From NCBI GenBank assembly GCA_050186725.1, contig JBFWYG010000018.1, positions 1-64,000 on the forward strand: 64,000 nt of DNA, given 5' to 3'. The notes under the pieces are model-generated. The model saw only the letters and a program-made list of their open reading frames with translations, ran no database searches and was not told the DNA's origin. Shown one piece after another: positions 32,247 through 42,489 of this stretch. The position numbers and the translations under genes were made by a program. Within the stretch, counting starts at the first letter, position 1; each line of letters opens with the position of its first letter. The DNA is from JADJYF01 sp050186725 (lineage in GTDB: Bacteria > Pseudomonadota > Gammaproteobacteria > Ga0077536).

Positions 32247-34763
32247 TCAACTCGGTTCGGTGGTGTCGCATATCAGGATGTCGCTTCTTTCCACCTGTCT
32301 GATCTGGTCGAGTTTCGGCACGATGCGCGCAATGTCGGCGGCGAGTCCGCGCTTGGTGGCGAAGCCGGCCAGGGTGCCGGGCGGGACGGCCAGCAGCTCT
32401 TGCGCCGCGCCGGAAAGATCGACCGGCACATCGTTCCGGATCCAGGTCGGCGTCGGCTCGAGACGCGCGTTGCGGCGCTGAAACACCCGCTTGCGCGCAG
32501 CCATCTTGGCCTTGCACAGCGCCGCCGGCTCCTGACCGAGCAGGTAGCCATACAGTTCGAAGCGCGCGAGGAACCAGAAATCTTCCGGCGCATCGAGCAA
32601 GCCCCGCGCCTGCAGACGCTTGCCGATCTCGAGGAACACGCGCTTCTTGCCGTAGGTCAGGCGATCGCGATAGTGACGTTCATCGTCTCGAAACTTGCGG
32701 AAGCGCAGGCAATAGTTCGCGACATAGCGAAACAGCCTTTCGCGCAGCGCACCCCAGCGCTGCTTGCGCAGATGGGCGCACACCGCCGCGGTCACTGCGC
32801 GACGCCGTTTGACCAGCTTGTCCATCAGCACCTCCGGATGGACCGGATCGTCGGAATCCAGCAGATGGCGCAAGGCTTCGTAGTCCAGCGAAGGATTCTC
32901 GGCTCGCCGTTCGTAGTAGAAGTCGCAATCCTGGTGGCCACGGTGGCCGTGCTGTTCGATAAAGCGACCGTAGGCGACGGTGAATGCCTGCGCGTCAGGG
33001 TGATCGCTCGAGCGCACGGTGTCGAAGAACGAAGCTTTGTGCGCCGTCACGAACAGCCGGTTCAACTCCGCCGAATGCCGAATGCGTTCAGCGAGTTCGA
33101 ACATGGCCTCGGCTTCGAGCGCGACCTGGTTGCCCGGAGTACCGCAGAGCAGATCCTGGAAAGTCGACGGCGTGTTGTCCGCGTACCAGTGCTCGAGTAT
33201 TTTTGCGAGTCCGGCCAGCGCGCCGGTGGCGTAGAGGAAAAACGGCGGCCACAGCGTCCTGTACCACCCGTCGACAAGGGCGACGCGCGCCTCGGCGGCC
33301 GCGATCAGGGCCGTGTCGTCCAACGCCGCCAACGCCGCCGCGCTCGGGCCGTCGGCCTCGGCGGTGCGGTGGTCGAGGTAGTCGTAGGTGGTGGCGAACC
33401 AGCGCGTAACACCGAATTCAGGTTCGAGCAGATGCACCCGCGCCCACATGCGCAGCAGGCTCCACTTGGAAACCGGCGTGGCGAGGTAGTCCTGATGCCA
33501 CGCCGGTGGAATATTGGTCAGGTCGCGCAACTGGGCCGGCCACTGTTGGGTGAGCCACGCACGTTCGGCGTCCGCATTGAAATAGGCCGTCGCGCGTCGG
33601 TACTTGTGCCAGCGCACCTTGGTGATGCCCTTGAGGCCGAACAGCCGCGCGAAACGCGCATAGTTGAGATAGCACTCGAAGGCACGACAGGAATAGAACA
33701 GCGGGGAGATCCCGCCGGTCGAGTCCATCGACCTGGTATAGGTCCAGGTCGTGTCAGCCGCGTCGCGCGCGTCCTGCCAACCGTCGACGTCCTCGTCCCA
33801 GGTAAATTCCACGCCGGTCATCGGCCGCACCCGCAGAACGAAGAACGACTCTCCGACGCGCGCCCACTCGATGTCCTGCGGCTGGCCGCCATAGCGCTGC
33901 ATGATGTCGCGACCGATGGCGGCGAGCTGACGCGCCTGCGCCTCGTTCAGCGACGGCAGGGCACGTTCCTCCGGCGTGGTGGACAGTTCCAGCGCGCCGT
34001 GGCCAGCGTGCAAATTGCGCACGATCTTCTTGTCCTTGCGCCCGAGCTCGCGTGACTTGATGGTGAGACTGTCGCGTGCCAGTACCCAACTGTCGGGCTT
34101 CACAATGCCAGATATCACCGCTTCGCGACGCCCCCAACTGGCGTTCAGCACGATCTCGTCGGTACCAGCGCTCATCGGGTTGGCGGTGAACATCACCCCG
34201 GCCGCGGTGGGCTCGAGCATCGTCTGCACCATCACCGCGAGTCGCTCGACGTCGCCGTCGAAACCCATCTGATGTCGATAGGTGATGACCCGCGCGGTCC
34301 ACATCGATGCCCAGCAGCGGCGCACCGCGGCGAGTACCGCCTCTCTACCGTAGACGTCGAGATGGGTGTCGTACATGCCGGCAAAGGACGCGACTGCGGG
34401 ATCTTCGGCCGTGCTGGAGGAGCGCACCGCGACATAGACCTCGTCGCCGAGCGCGGCGTAGGCCGTTGCTATGGCCGCGACGATCGTCGGCGGTAATGGC
34501 TGTGCCTCGATCAATGCGCGAATCGCGGCCGTCTGCCGCTCGAGCGCCAGCGCATCGTTGGTGTCCAGCTCGCCGAGCTGAGCGCGAAGGCGCGTGTGTA
34601 GCCCGTCGGCGGCGAGAAACTCGTCGTGCGCGTGGGTGCTGACCGTGAACCCCGGCGGTACATGGAAACCCAGTGCGGCCAGTCGGCCGAGGCTGCACGC
34701 CTTGCCGCCGACCAGCGCGCAGTGTGTGGCGCGGGGGTCGTCCAACCCGATCACCAAGGACAT
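32247..34763 (-). CDS. PEP-synthase/rifampin-phosphotransferase-like enzyme, C-terminally truncated
   Basis: Protein of 838 residues starting at ATG 34763. The N-terminal third is the ATP-grasp PPDK domain (ALVGGKACSLGRL, VPPGFTV, VAVRSSSTAEDPAVASFAG, ADVERLAV-like PVMVQTML, AAGVMFTANP, LRVRPMTG). The long middle part resembles the substrate-binding region of rifampin phosphotransferase-type proteins. It ends at DILICDTTEPS, where the swivelling phosphohistidine domain should begin. Without that His domain the usual ATP-to-PEP or ATP-to-antibiotic phosphotransfer cannot occur. It is either a young pseudogene or an enzyme reduced to another role; codon use of the remaining part is normal. A sequencing error would explain the frameshift but not the His loss and second stop. 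Confidence 0.8.
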   Translation of the reverse strand: MSLVIGLDDPRATHCALVGGKACSLGRLAALGFHVPPGFTVSTHAHDEFLAADGLHTRLRAQLGELDTNDALALERQTAAIRALIEAQPLPPTIVAAIATAYAALGDEVYVAVRSSSTAEDPAVASFAGMYDTHLDVYGREAVLAAVRRCWASMWTARVITYRHQMGFDGDVERLAVMVQTMLEPTAAGVMFTANPMSAGTDEIVLNASWGRREAVISGIVKPDSWVLARDSLTIKSRELGRKDKKIVRNLHAGHGALELSTTPEERALPSLNEAQARQLAAIGRDIMQRYGGQPQDIEWARVGESFFVLRVRPMTGVEFTWDEDVDGWQDARDAADTTWTYTRSMDSTGGISPLFYSCRAFECYLNYARFARLFGLKGITKVRWHKYRRATAYFNADAERAWLTQQWPAQLRDLTNIPPAWHQDYLATPVSKWSLLRMWARVHLLEPEFGVTRWFATTYDYLDHRTAEADGPSAAALAALDDTALIAAAEARVALVDGWYRTLWPPFFLYATGALAGLAKILEHWYADNTPSTFQDLLCGTPGNQVALEAEAMFELAERIRHSAELNRLFVTAHKASFFDTVRSSDHPDAQAFTVAYGRFIEQHGHRGHQDCDFYYERRAENPSLDYEALRHLLDSDDPVHPEVLMDKLVKRRRAVTAAVCAHLRKQRWGALRERLFRYVANYCLRFRKFRDDERHYRDRLTYGKKRVFLEIGKRLQARGLLDAPEDFWFLARFELYGYLLGQEPAALCKAKMAARKRVFQRRNARLEPTPTWIRNDVPVDLSGAAQELLAVPPGTLAGFATKRGLAADIARIVPKLDQIRQVERSDILICDTTEPS

Positions 34764-35844
34764 GAAACCTCCTAGTGGTTGTGCTTCGAGGGAGAGGGGC
34801 CAACAGATGATGGCCCACGCTTTCTGCGCGGCCGACGACGAAACTAGCGTAGGCCGCGGAGCGCCGTCAACGCGGGCACGAGCGCTACAGCGACAACGTA
34901 GGCCGGGTTACCGACGATGCGCGAGGCGCGGCGTGCCGACAGGCCGAATGACACAGGTGGGCGTCAGGCTCGACCGCCGGATAGCACTCGATAGCCGAGG
35001 TACCGAGAGCCATCTCATGCAAGGTCGACTCGGCGCATTGCCGCTGTCGTCGCCGGTGGCGCCGGTGGCGCCTTCCAGCTTCCGGCGCCGACATGGCCGC
35101 CGCACCGGGCCAGCCGGAGCGGCGCGCTCTGGCGGCAGCGCTCATGCCGCTCGGCGGACGCCTTGCCGAGGTCATTCCCCAGGCCTCCGATTCACAACGG
35201 AGTCGCGTCGCGGGCTTTCGCGGCAGCGTGGGGATCATAAGCGTTTCACTCGGCGACAGTCCGACCTTCGTCCATGGCAAGGCCAAGGCGCAGGGCGGCT
35301 CTTGTCCGGCATTCATTGGCTACGATTTCGAGCGTCTTGCGGTCGCGCGGTCGGAACCAGTCTGCCACGGACTTAAGTCACCAGTGGTCGAGGGACCAGC
35401 GCTGTGGATGGATGGGTGAGCCCTCTCGTGTGATAGCATCCCGTTCATATCCAAGTGCCCTCCTGACCACGATGATCAGCGGTGTGCTGAATGTGCTGAA
35501 CGTTGAACGGCGCGGCATTGGCGACAGGATTGCACGCTTCGATCGGCGTCGGCGAAGCCAGGCCGATTTCCTCGCTCGTGGCAAACGGCTGTCGGCACGA
35601 GCTCACGCTTATGGATATCCGGGACGCCTTCTGGAGGGTTGGTGGCGAAACCCTGTCAGGCCGTGGCGGATAAGGATGAAAAGGCTGGTCTTCTTCCCCT
35701 CCGGTCCGGCTCCGCTTGCGCCCCGGCGATAGACCAACGCTGTCGGCAGACGGAACTCTGATCGTGCTTCCTTCGGCGTCCGTCATCGGTGTTGTCATTG
35801 ACGCCGTTCGTCTGCTCGTGTCTCCCCCGAAATGGGAAGATTTG
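34764..35844. other. Gene-poor boundary of the surface-polysaccharide locus
   Basis: About 1.08 kb without a convincing gene. GC content falls here compared with the first 34 kb. Several open frames exist on both strands (for example plus 35093-35419 and 35472-35732) but none has recognisable motifs or consistent codon bias. The open frame of the next gene reaches back to a TTG at 35716. I read it as decayed DNA at a genomic-island edge. Confidence 0.4.
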
Positions 35845-37167
35845 ATGGATGTCGCCACCCATCATGATCTCTTTCAACTATGGTCGGTTCTTCACATCGC
35901 TTGTCTTCGGGTTCCCGCGACGCGCAAAACGGCTCTGGCTTTGCACCGCGTGCTTCCGGACAAACTTGTATACAGGGTTTGCTGGATCCCTGTTCTTCTG
36001 CTCTACATGGTCGTCGCGGCTTCCAGAGCGGTTCGAAAATTTGGTCCCGGCGCCCGCCGCCTCGCCGATGTTTCTCCATGGCAGCAATACCTGGTCCTCT
36101 TGCGGACGTGCTTCCAGTTTCCCGGACTACTTCCGGTGGAGTTCTACAAGCAGGGATTCTATCTCCCGAAGTATGCTGGACGCATCGCAGGCGCCGGACA
36201 CAGTTTCGATGTTCGAGCGATTTCGCATCTTGTGTCCGGCAAGTCGGTCGCCGGCATAGAGCGCGACATGGCGTTTGTCCACGACAAGATCACATTCTCT
36301 CGCTTCCTCGAACAAAACGGTCTTCCAGCCGGTCCGATGCTTGCGCTGTTCCGTGGGGGCAGCGCGGAATGGCTGGTCTCGGACAAGGCCATTCCTAAAG
36401 GCGACCTCTTCGTCAAACCCGCGCATGAGGACGCGGGAAGGGGCGCCAGGAGGATCTTCTACGATCCTGTGTCGGAGACGTACTCAATCGAACGGCCACG
36501 TGCTCCCATGATCGGGCAAGACGCGCTTCTGGAGTTCGCCCAAGTCCGCCTGAGCGGTGACGAACTCATCCGGCACTTGTGCCGAGCCTCGGAAACAGGG
36601 GATTGGATTCTGATGCCGCGCCTGCACAACCACCTGCGTGTGGCCGAGCTGGCAGGTGACGCGACCCTGGCGACTTTGCGAATCACTACCATCAGGGATC
36701 GGCAGGGTTGTTTCTCGGTCTTTTCCGTCTATTGGCGCGTTGCGACGTCGGACTCAGCGGTGGATAACGTCGCTCAGGGAGGAATTGAATGTCAGGTGGA
36801 TCCGGTCACCGGCCGTCTCAGTGCCGGATACCTTGCTGAGCAAGACACTCTTCTCAGTGTTCATCCCGTCACCCACGCGCCCATCGAAGGCGTCTTTCTT
36901 CCCGACATCCCCGAAGCCGTTGACCTTTGCATCCAGACCCACCGGCTTCTCACGGAGGGTGCGCGCGATTATCTGTTCCTCGTCGGATTCGATGTGGCCC
37001 TGACGCTCACGGGGCCGGTATTCATCGAGGCGAATATGCCCGGCGACCTCACCGGACCGTACGTAGCGCCAATTCCCCTGTGGCGTGATGCGGAATTCGT
37101 GCGGCGCGTGGACTCCTACCTCAAGCCGCTGCGCGGACAGCGCACGCATTTCCACCCGGACCTGTGA
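35845..37167 (+). CDS. Sugar-transfer-associated ATP-grasp protein
   Basis: Protein of 440 residues from ATG 35845; the frame is open to TTG 35716, so the start is uncertain. The region YKQGFYLPKYAG leads into an ATP-grasp fold: DKITFSRFLEQNGLPAGP, DLFVKPAHEDAGRGA, WILMPRLHNH, LATLRITTIRD, FLVGFDVALTLTGPVFIEANMPGDL with the metal-binding Glu-Ala-Asn. This matches the ATP-grasp family linked to sugar transfer in polysaccharide and lipopolysaccharide loci. It probably ligates an amino acid or similar group to a sugar; the exact substrate is unknown. An N-terminal hydrophobic stretch (VLLLYMVVAAS) suggests membrane association. Confidence 0.8.
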   Translation: MDVATHHDLFQLWSVLHIACLRVPATRKTALALHRVLPDKLVYRVCWIPVLLLYMVVAASRAVRKFGPGARRLADVSPWQQYLVLLRTCFQFPGLLPVEFYKQGFYLPKYAGRIAGAGHSFDVRAISHLVSGKSVAGIERDMAFVHDKITFSRFLEQNGLPAGPMLALFRGGSAEWLVSDKAIPKGDLFVKPAHEDAGRGARRIFYDPVSETYSIERPRAPMIGQDALLEFAQVRLSGDELIRHLCRASETGDWILMPRLHNHLRVAELAGDATLATLRITTIRDRQGCFSVFSVYWRVATSDSAVDNVAQGGIECQVDPVTGRLSAGYLAEQDTLLSVHPVTHAPIEGVFLPDIPEAVDLCIQTHRLLTEGARDYLFLVGFDVALTLTGPVFIEANMPGDLTGPYVAPIPLWRDAEFVRRVDSYLKPLRGQRTHFHPDL

Positions 37168-37349
37168 AGCCGGGATCAAGAGCCCCTGGCGCCGATGAGC
37201 TCGTGAGAATTCGCTGACTCGAATGCGCCCGGAATAGGTTCCGAGGTGAACCGGAAAAGAGGTGGAGAAGGGCACATTCCCGATTTCCGTGCGGCGCGGC
37301 ACACCGGTGTTTTCGCGTCTTCGCGACGAACAACTGTGCGAAACGCTGG

Positions 37350-38771
37350 CTAGACGACAAATACCTGGATGTCTGTCGCGAGCAGGGTCGCGCCTGGATT
37401 GAGGGTGACGATGGTCTGCAGGCTGCCGCCGTTGCCGGTCGCGTCGTAGGACAGCACGCCGCTCGCCTGGTCATAGACCAGGAAGTCGTCGAAGCCGGTC
37501 TGTGCCCCGGGAGTGCCGAACTGGCCTGGATCGAGAGCGCCGGCGCTGAGCCCGGCAAACACGTTGCCGTCCAGGCGCAGCTTGTCGGTGCCGGACAGGA
37601 AGTCGCTGATGTGGTCGGCGTGCTCACCGCTGTGGGCGAAGATGAAGCGATCCGCACCCGCCCCGCCAATCACGAGATCGGCGCCCGCGCCGCCGGCGAG
37701 ATCGTTGTCGCCGGCGTTGCCGCGCAGCCGGTTGTCGAGGGCATTGCCGGTCGCGTTGATGTCACGGACGCCGAGCAAGGTGAGGTCTTCGACGTGGGCG
37801 GCCAGCGTGTAGCTCACGCTGGCGGACACCTCGTCGTCGCCCTGGTTGGCGAGTTCGACCGTCTTGTCGGTGGCGCGATCGACGATATAGTTGTCGTCGC
37901 CCAGGCCGCCTTTCAGGGTATCGGCACCGCGCCCACCATCCAGCGTGTCATCGCCGGCACGGCCTTCCAGCACGTTCGCGCCGGCGTTGCCGGTGATGAT
38001 GTTGTCGGCGGCGTTGCCGATCGCGTGCAGACTTTTCTTGCCGGTGAGGATGAGTTCTTCCACGCCGTTGGGCATGGTCCAGTGGACCGAACTGCGTACC
38101 GTGTCGATGCCAGCCTTGCTACCTTCCGCCACCCGGTCGGCCCGGTTGTCCACCACGTAGATGTCTTTGCCGGTGCCGCCAATCATGATGTCGATGCCGC
38201 GCCCGCCGTCCAACACATCGTTGCCGGCCCCGGCGTTCAGGCGGTCGTCACCGGCGCCACCACGCAGAACGTCGTTACCCGCGCCCGTGACGAATCGGTC
38301 GCCGCCCGCCAGCCCGACCACGATGTCCTCGGTCGCGCCGCTGCTCAAGCTGAAACCGCGATTCATCTCGCGCCGAATCTCGTCCTGCGATGCGCCGGCC
38401 CCGCCGTCGAGATCCCCGAATTCAATACCGGGAAGACCGGTGACCCTGACCAGTCGACTGCCGGTCGGTGAAATCACGTCAAAGGCTGTAACCTCGCTGC
38501 CACGCAGATCGCCGGCGCTGCTGGCACTGAAATCACCGCGCAACATGACTGTGTTGCCGTTCGACGTCACGGCTTCCGCCCTCAGCTTGTTGACGACCGT
38601 GATCGAGTCGATGCTGCCGAGGTAGGGTAGGAAGGTTCCGCTGGCACTCGTGGCGACTGGCACCCCGAAGATGAAACTGATCACGGCAAGACCCCAGGCG
38701 AAACGCCGGCCGCCATTATGCAGAGCGGTCGGCGGTCGCGACAACCTCGCCGCGCGGGCCATCGAGGCCAT
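37350..38771 (-). CDS. Secreted RTX calcium-binding repeat protein
   Basis: Protein of 473 residues starting at ATG 38771. An N-terminal signal-like segment (FAWGLAVISFIFGVPVATSAS) precedes a unique domain to about 140, then hemolysin-type nonapeptide repeats (GAGNDVLRGGAGDDRL, AGNDVLDGGRGIDIMIGG, AGDDTLDGGRGADTLKGG, AGADLVIGGAGADRFIF) that bind calcium. NGVEELILTG and HVEDLTLLG linkers are typical of long RTX proteins. The C-terminal 80 residues (LSGTDKLRLDGNVF to the end) are the usual RTX cap. No type I exporter is in the window. Surface or extracellular role. Confidence 0.85.
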   Translation of the reverse strand: MASMARAARLSRPPTALHNGGRRFAWGLAVISFIFGVPVATSASGTFLPYLGSIDSITVVNKLRAEAVTSNGNTVMLRGDFSASSAGDLRGSEVTAFDVISPTGSRLVRVTGLPGIEFGDLDGGAGASQDEIRREMNRGFSLSSGATEDIVVGLAGGDRFVTGAGNDVLRGGAGDDRLNAGAGNDVLDGGRGIDIMIGGTGKDIYVVDNRADRVAEGSKAGIDTVRSSVHWTMPNGVEELILTGKKSLHAIGNAADNIITGNAGANVLEGRAGDDTLDGGRGADTLKGGLGDDNYIVDRATDKTVELANQGDDEVSASVSYTLAAHVEDLTLLGVRDINATGNALDNRLRGNAGDNDLAGGAGADLVIGGAGADRFIFAHSGEHADHISDFLSGTDKLRLDGNVFAGLSAGALDPGQFGTPGAQTGFDDFLVYDQASGVLSYDATGNGGSLQTIVTLNPGATLLATDIQVFVV

Positions 38772-39161
38772 GCGATGAGTAACCGTGAACTTTGGTGTCG
38801 CGACAGGGGCAAGCCTCGCAACGTGCAGAGCACCAGCTTGCCTAACTGCTCGGTCTTCTGGACGCGTTCGAGCGCCGCGACGGCCGTGACGAACGGGTAG
38901 ACGAGCTCGCCCACTGGTCTGAGGTGATTGGCGCAGACGCAGGCCAGCATGCCGCTAGAATTCTGCGGAAGGCCCACGGTCGTGCCCTGGATACGAATCT
39001 GGACGAAGAACGACTTGGCCAGGGTGAGGCCCTCTACGGCTTTCATCCTGGATGGCGCCGCCAACAGCCACAACGATCGTGAGAGCGGCGCGCGCTTCAG
39101 CGCGATATGGCCGTGCGTACGGCCAGTGTCTCCACGGTTCGACGCCGGCTGAATTTCGCTC
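38772..39161. other. Intergenic region between RTX and DUF1501 genes
   Basis: 390 bases. Both neighbours are on the minus strand. I see no gene with domain support and no clear terminator. Confidence 0.4.
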
Positions 39162-40577
39162 CTAGCCCAGCAGCAGGCCGTCCAGCGACAATCCGCTCTG
39201 CAGCGGAGCACTGGCGAAGTCAGGGAACACCAGTGGCTTGCTGCCGGGCGCGACCCACTCCGCGATGCGGCCGAACACGTGGTCGATGGCGTTGACCCCG
39301 ATGATGTCGGCCGAATCCTGCCTGAAGCGCGCGATCTCCTCGTCGGGGAACATCGTGCCGTAGACGCCGCCGGCCACCGCATCGCCGATCACCAGCATGC
39401 TCGTGCCCTCGCCGTGCTCGGTGCCACCACCGCCGTTGGCGGCGAGTTGCCGGCCGAATTCGCCGCCGATGACGAACACCAATCGCGCACGCGCCGCGTC
39501 GGGCAGCTCCGACCACAGTGTGGCGAGCGCTCCCGTCGCGCCAAACAGAACACTGGAATGGGCGGCGAAGTTCGCGGCCTGGTTGCTGTGGGTGTCCCAC
39601 ACGTTGTATTCCATTGAGGCCACGCGCAGCGCCAGCAAGTCATTGCAAACAAGCGCGTCGTAGAGATTGCGCGTCTGCAGCGCGAGATTGTAACGGGTGC
39701 CGCGCCTGTCACCGAACAGCGCCTCCAGTGTGGTCGGCACCGGCACGTCGGCAAGGCGCGCATCGATTGCGCCGCCCAGTTCGCGCAGCATGCGTTCGTG
39801 GTCGAAGTACTGGGCATAGACCGACCGTGCATCGACCGAGGCGCGTCGCGCGCCGTAATAGTTTTCGAGCGCGCGCTTGAGCCGATCGCTCGTGGAGCGG
39901 AAATTGCTGTCGGGCGCCGGGGCGGCGAGCGCCATTTCACGCATGTCGCCGGCCGCCACCAGGCGGCGATTGTCGACCCGCGCGAGGTCGGTCGGCAGCG
40001 TCGGGTCGGGCCCGAAAGCGAATCGCCGGGGCGTTTTGGTAAGCGCGACCGCGTTGCCTCCGGCGGCGAACGCCAGCCGCCCACCCCAGCCCGAGCCGAG
40101 GGTGTCCTTCCGCGCGCGACGGTTACCCATCTCGCGCGTGCGCACGGCGAGATCGTGATCGCGCGAGGGACTGCTCTCCACGCCACACACCACGGCGAGC
40201 TTGCCCGCGTTCCACATTGTGTGCAGCCAGCCGGCCTCGCGCAGGATGCCGAATTCGAGCGCGCCATCGCTCACCGGCAGGTAGGCGTCGTGCCAGCGCG
40301 CTTCCAACGCCACCGGCGTGTCGGCGCTGGCCTGCACATTGGCGCGTAGCCGCCAGAACTCGTGACCATAGCTGCCGGTCGTGGCCGACCACGGCGGCAT
40401 CAGCAGATGTCGCATGTCCGGCCCGCCGTTCAGCATGACATTGACCAGGACGCGGTTGGACAGCGCGATGTCGCCCGGTGCGGCGCGCACGGTGCCGAGC
40501 GGCAGGCCGTTGGCGGCCAGTGCGGCGAGCATCAGGCTGCGTTTGAGAAAGGCGCGACGTAACGTGCAGGTATCCAT
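39162..40577 (-). CDS. DUF1501 protein with Tat-type signal
   Basis: Protein of 471 residues starting at ATG 40577 with GGAGGG upstream. A twin-arginine type leader (RRAFLKRSLMLAALAANGLPLG) suggests folded export. The body matches DUF1501, an alkaline-phosphatase-like fold: VNVMLNGGPDMRHLL, GSGWGGRLA, EYNVWDTHSNQAANF, FVIGGEFGRQLAANGGGGTEHGEG. It sits one base after the DUF1800 stop; the two families are nearly always paired. The function is unproven. Confidence 0.88.
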   Translation of the reverse strand: MDTCTLRRAFLKRSLMLAALAANGLPLGTVRAAPGDIALSNRVLVNVMLNGGPDMRHLLMPPWSATTGSYGHEFWRLRANVQASADTPVALEARWHDAYLPVSDGALEFGILREAGWLHTMWNAGKLAVVCGVESSPSRDHDLAVRTREMGNRRARKDTLGSGWGGRLAFAAGGNAVALTKTPRRFAFGPDPTLPTDLARVDNRRLVAAGDMREMALAAPAPDSNFRSTSDRLKRALENYYGARRASVDARSVYAQYFDHERMLRELGGAIDARLADVPVPTTLEALFGDRRGTRYNLALQTRNLYDALVCNDLLALRVASMEYNVWDTHSNQAANFAAHSSVLFGATGALATLWSELPDAARARLVFVIGGEFGRQLAANGGGGTEHGEGTSMLVIGDAVAGGVYGTMFPDEEIARFRQDSADIIGVNAIDHVFGRIAEWVAPGSKPLVFPDFASAPLQSGLSLDGLLLG

Positions 40578-40578
40578 C

Positions 40579-42489
40579 TCAGCGTCCCTCCTCGGCAAGC
40601 ATGAACGGCGTGGCGATGATGAACGCGACCGCCGCCCCGACGCGATCGTTGGCCGCCGCACGCGACTCGGGTGAGCGGCTTGCCAGCGGGAGCGTGCGCG
40701 CAGCGGTGCGTTTCATCCACTGCAGGCCCGCGCCGCTCTTCAGGTCTTTGGGCATCACCCGCGTGCCTGCCGCGCGTGGTCGCAGCTCCGCGCCGAGATC
40801 GCGGCCGGTGGTTAGCAGCGCGTACACATGGCCGCGCTCCAGTAGTCCGAAGTTCTTCAAGCCGTCGGCGACGAAACGCTGCCATAGCCATTCGGCGGTG
40901 GCGCGCACCTGGTGGCGGGCGGCGGGTGGCATCAGCGCGCGCCAGTCCTTGTAGCGAGTTCGGCCGCTCAGGGACTGTTTGCTGCCGGCGAACCGAGCGT
41001 CGCTGGCACGCGCGTAGTACTTGCGGAACAGGTCGGCGCTGGCGGCCGCCTCAGCACCAGTTTGATGCCCGAACACTTCGTGCCAGGGTTCGAAGGGTAC
41101 GAACCCTTCCTCCAAGTGCAGGCGCCAGGACTCGACCACGTCGCGGTAGTGCTCGAGATTGGAGTCTGTGAAACGATTGGCGAAGATCATGAAGCGATCA
41201 AGGCTGCTCAGCTGCCGTGCGCGCTGCGGCGAGTGAAAGTGGGTCGAGATGGCGTAGGCGCGCAGGAAGCGCAACAGATCCTTGCGCGGCATCGCGCGCC
41301 AGGCGCGGCGTAACGCCTGGGCTTCTCCTTGCGAGAGTTGATCGTCGGCCATGCCCTGCACAATCATCAGTGGCAGTGCATCGCTGCTTTCCGGATGTCG
41401 AATCTCGAAGCGCGCCAGATCGCGCAGATCGTCGCGCATGTTCGCGCCACCGATCATTGTGCGGAGGATCGGTACCGGGGCGTTGATATGGCCGACACTG
41501 CCGAACAACGGCACCTCGGCCTGCGAATCGTCTGGCGCTTCGCGCGAAGTGAGTCTCATGCCGGTCAGCAGCTTGGCGGTGTTCTTGATCGAAACTCGCT
41601 CATGATAGGTGCGGTCGCCTGTGCCCAGTACGCCGAATCCGAGCTGGTGCAGTTCGCGCGCGAAGTCCTCGTTGCAGTAACAGACGCCGTCGATGTAGCG
41701 GTTGTAGCGATGACCGTACTGCTGCGCGATGGCAGCGCTGCTGGCGGCAGTAGCGATCACCTCGTCATAGCTGTCGCCGCGTGCCAAGGCGGCCAGCACG
41801 TCGTCGTAGTAGCGCACAAGCTGATAGTTCGAGACTTCGCTCGTGTGGCTGACCGCCAGATGGTGGTTGGTTTCCCAGAAGCCGACGCGATGACGAAACG
41901 GATTGCCGCCGCGCACCCGCGCGGCGAGCATCCAGGTGAGCATGGGGCCATATCGTGCATCGCGTGTGAACTGGCGGCGCAGCGCGCTCGGCATGAGGTT
42001 GCTCGGGTCGGTCGAGGACCAGTAGTCGCCGAGCGAGCGCAGAGTCTGGGGACGGCTCGCCATCGCTTCGCGGCGCAATGCCGGGTCGGGCGGTGACAGT
42101 CGCAGGTTGTGTTCGTCAAAATTGAGCATCTGCACGATGGCATCCTGTGGTGCCATCGCCGCCCACAGGTCGACCTGGGCGTCGGTGGCGTGACCGCCGA
42201 AGGCGAAGGTGCGCATGACCTTGCGCACTGCCGTGGCGTCCCAGCGCGCAGGGCTGATGGTGGTGAGGCCGGGCAGCGCAGGCGGTCCGCCGCTGACGGC
42301 CGCCGGCGCGTTGACCGCAGCGAACGCGAGCAGCACCGCCATCGCCACGCGGGCGACGAGACGAGGTCGCACGCACGGGCGAGGCGCGCCGGCAGCCCGT
42401 TGTGTGCCACACCGGGCCGCGGCACTGCCGGCGCCGGCGGACCGGAAAGCGGGGGAGAGGGCGATGTCGGCGCGATCGTGGCTGTTCAT
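40579..42489 (-). CDS. DUF1800 protein
   Basis: Protein of 636 residues from ATG 42489; a shorter start at 42342 would begin directly at the hydrophobic signal-like segment MAVLLAFAAVNAPAA. DUF1800 motifs: VMRTFAFGGHATDAQVDLW, LTWMLAARVRGGNPFRHRVGFWETNHH, YNRYIDGVCYCNEDFARELHQLG, and KNTAKLLTGMRL. Likely exported partner of the DUF1501 protein, encoded in the same operon. Function unknown. Confidence 0.85.
   Translation of the reverse strand: MNSHDRADIALSPAFRSAGAGSAAARCGTQRAAGAPRPCVRPRLVARVAMAVLLAFAAVNAPAAVSGGPPALPGLTTISPARWDATAVRKVMRTFAFGGHATDAQVDLWAAMAPQDAIVQMLNFDEHNLRLSPPDPALRREAMASRPQTLRSLGDYWSSTDPSNLMPSALRRQFTRDARYGPMLTWMLAARVRGGNPFRHRVGFWETNHHLAVSHTSEVSNYQLVRYYDDVLAALARGDSYDEVIATAASSAAIAQQYGHRYNRYIDGVCYCNEDFARELHQLGFGVLGTGDRTYHERVSIKNTAKLLTGMRLTSREAPDDSQAEVPLFGSVGHINAPVPILRTMIGGANMRDDLRDLARFEIRHPESSDALPLMIVQGMADDQLSQGEAQALRRAWRAMPRKDLLRFLRAYAISTHFHSPQRARQLSSLDRFMIFANRFTDSNLEHYRDVVESWRLHLEEGFVPFEPWHEVFGHQTGAEAAASADLFRKYYARASDARFAGSKQSLSGRTRYKDWRALMPPAARHQVRATAEWLWQRFVADGLKNFGLLERGHVYALLTTGRDLGAELRPRAAGTRVMPKDLKSGAGLQWMKRTAARTLPLASRSPESRAAANDRVGAAVAFIIATPFMLAEEGR

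Noticed and set aside
34594..35376. 260-codon plus-strand frame at the island boundary
   Set aside because: It overlaps the start of the PEP-utilising gene, and its composition is Arg/Ser-rich without a recognisable fold.
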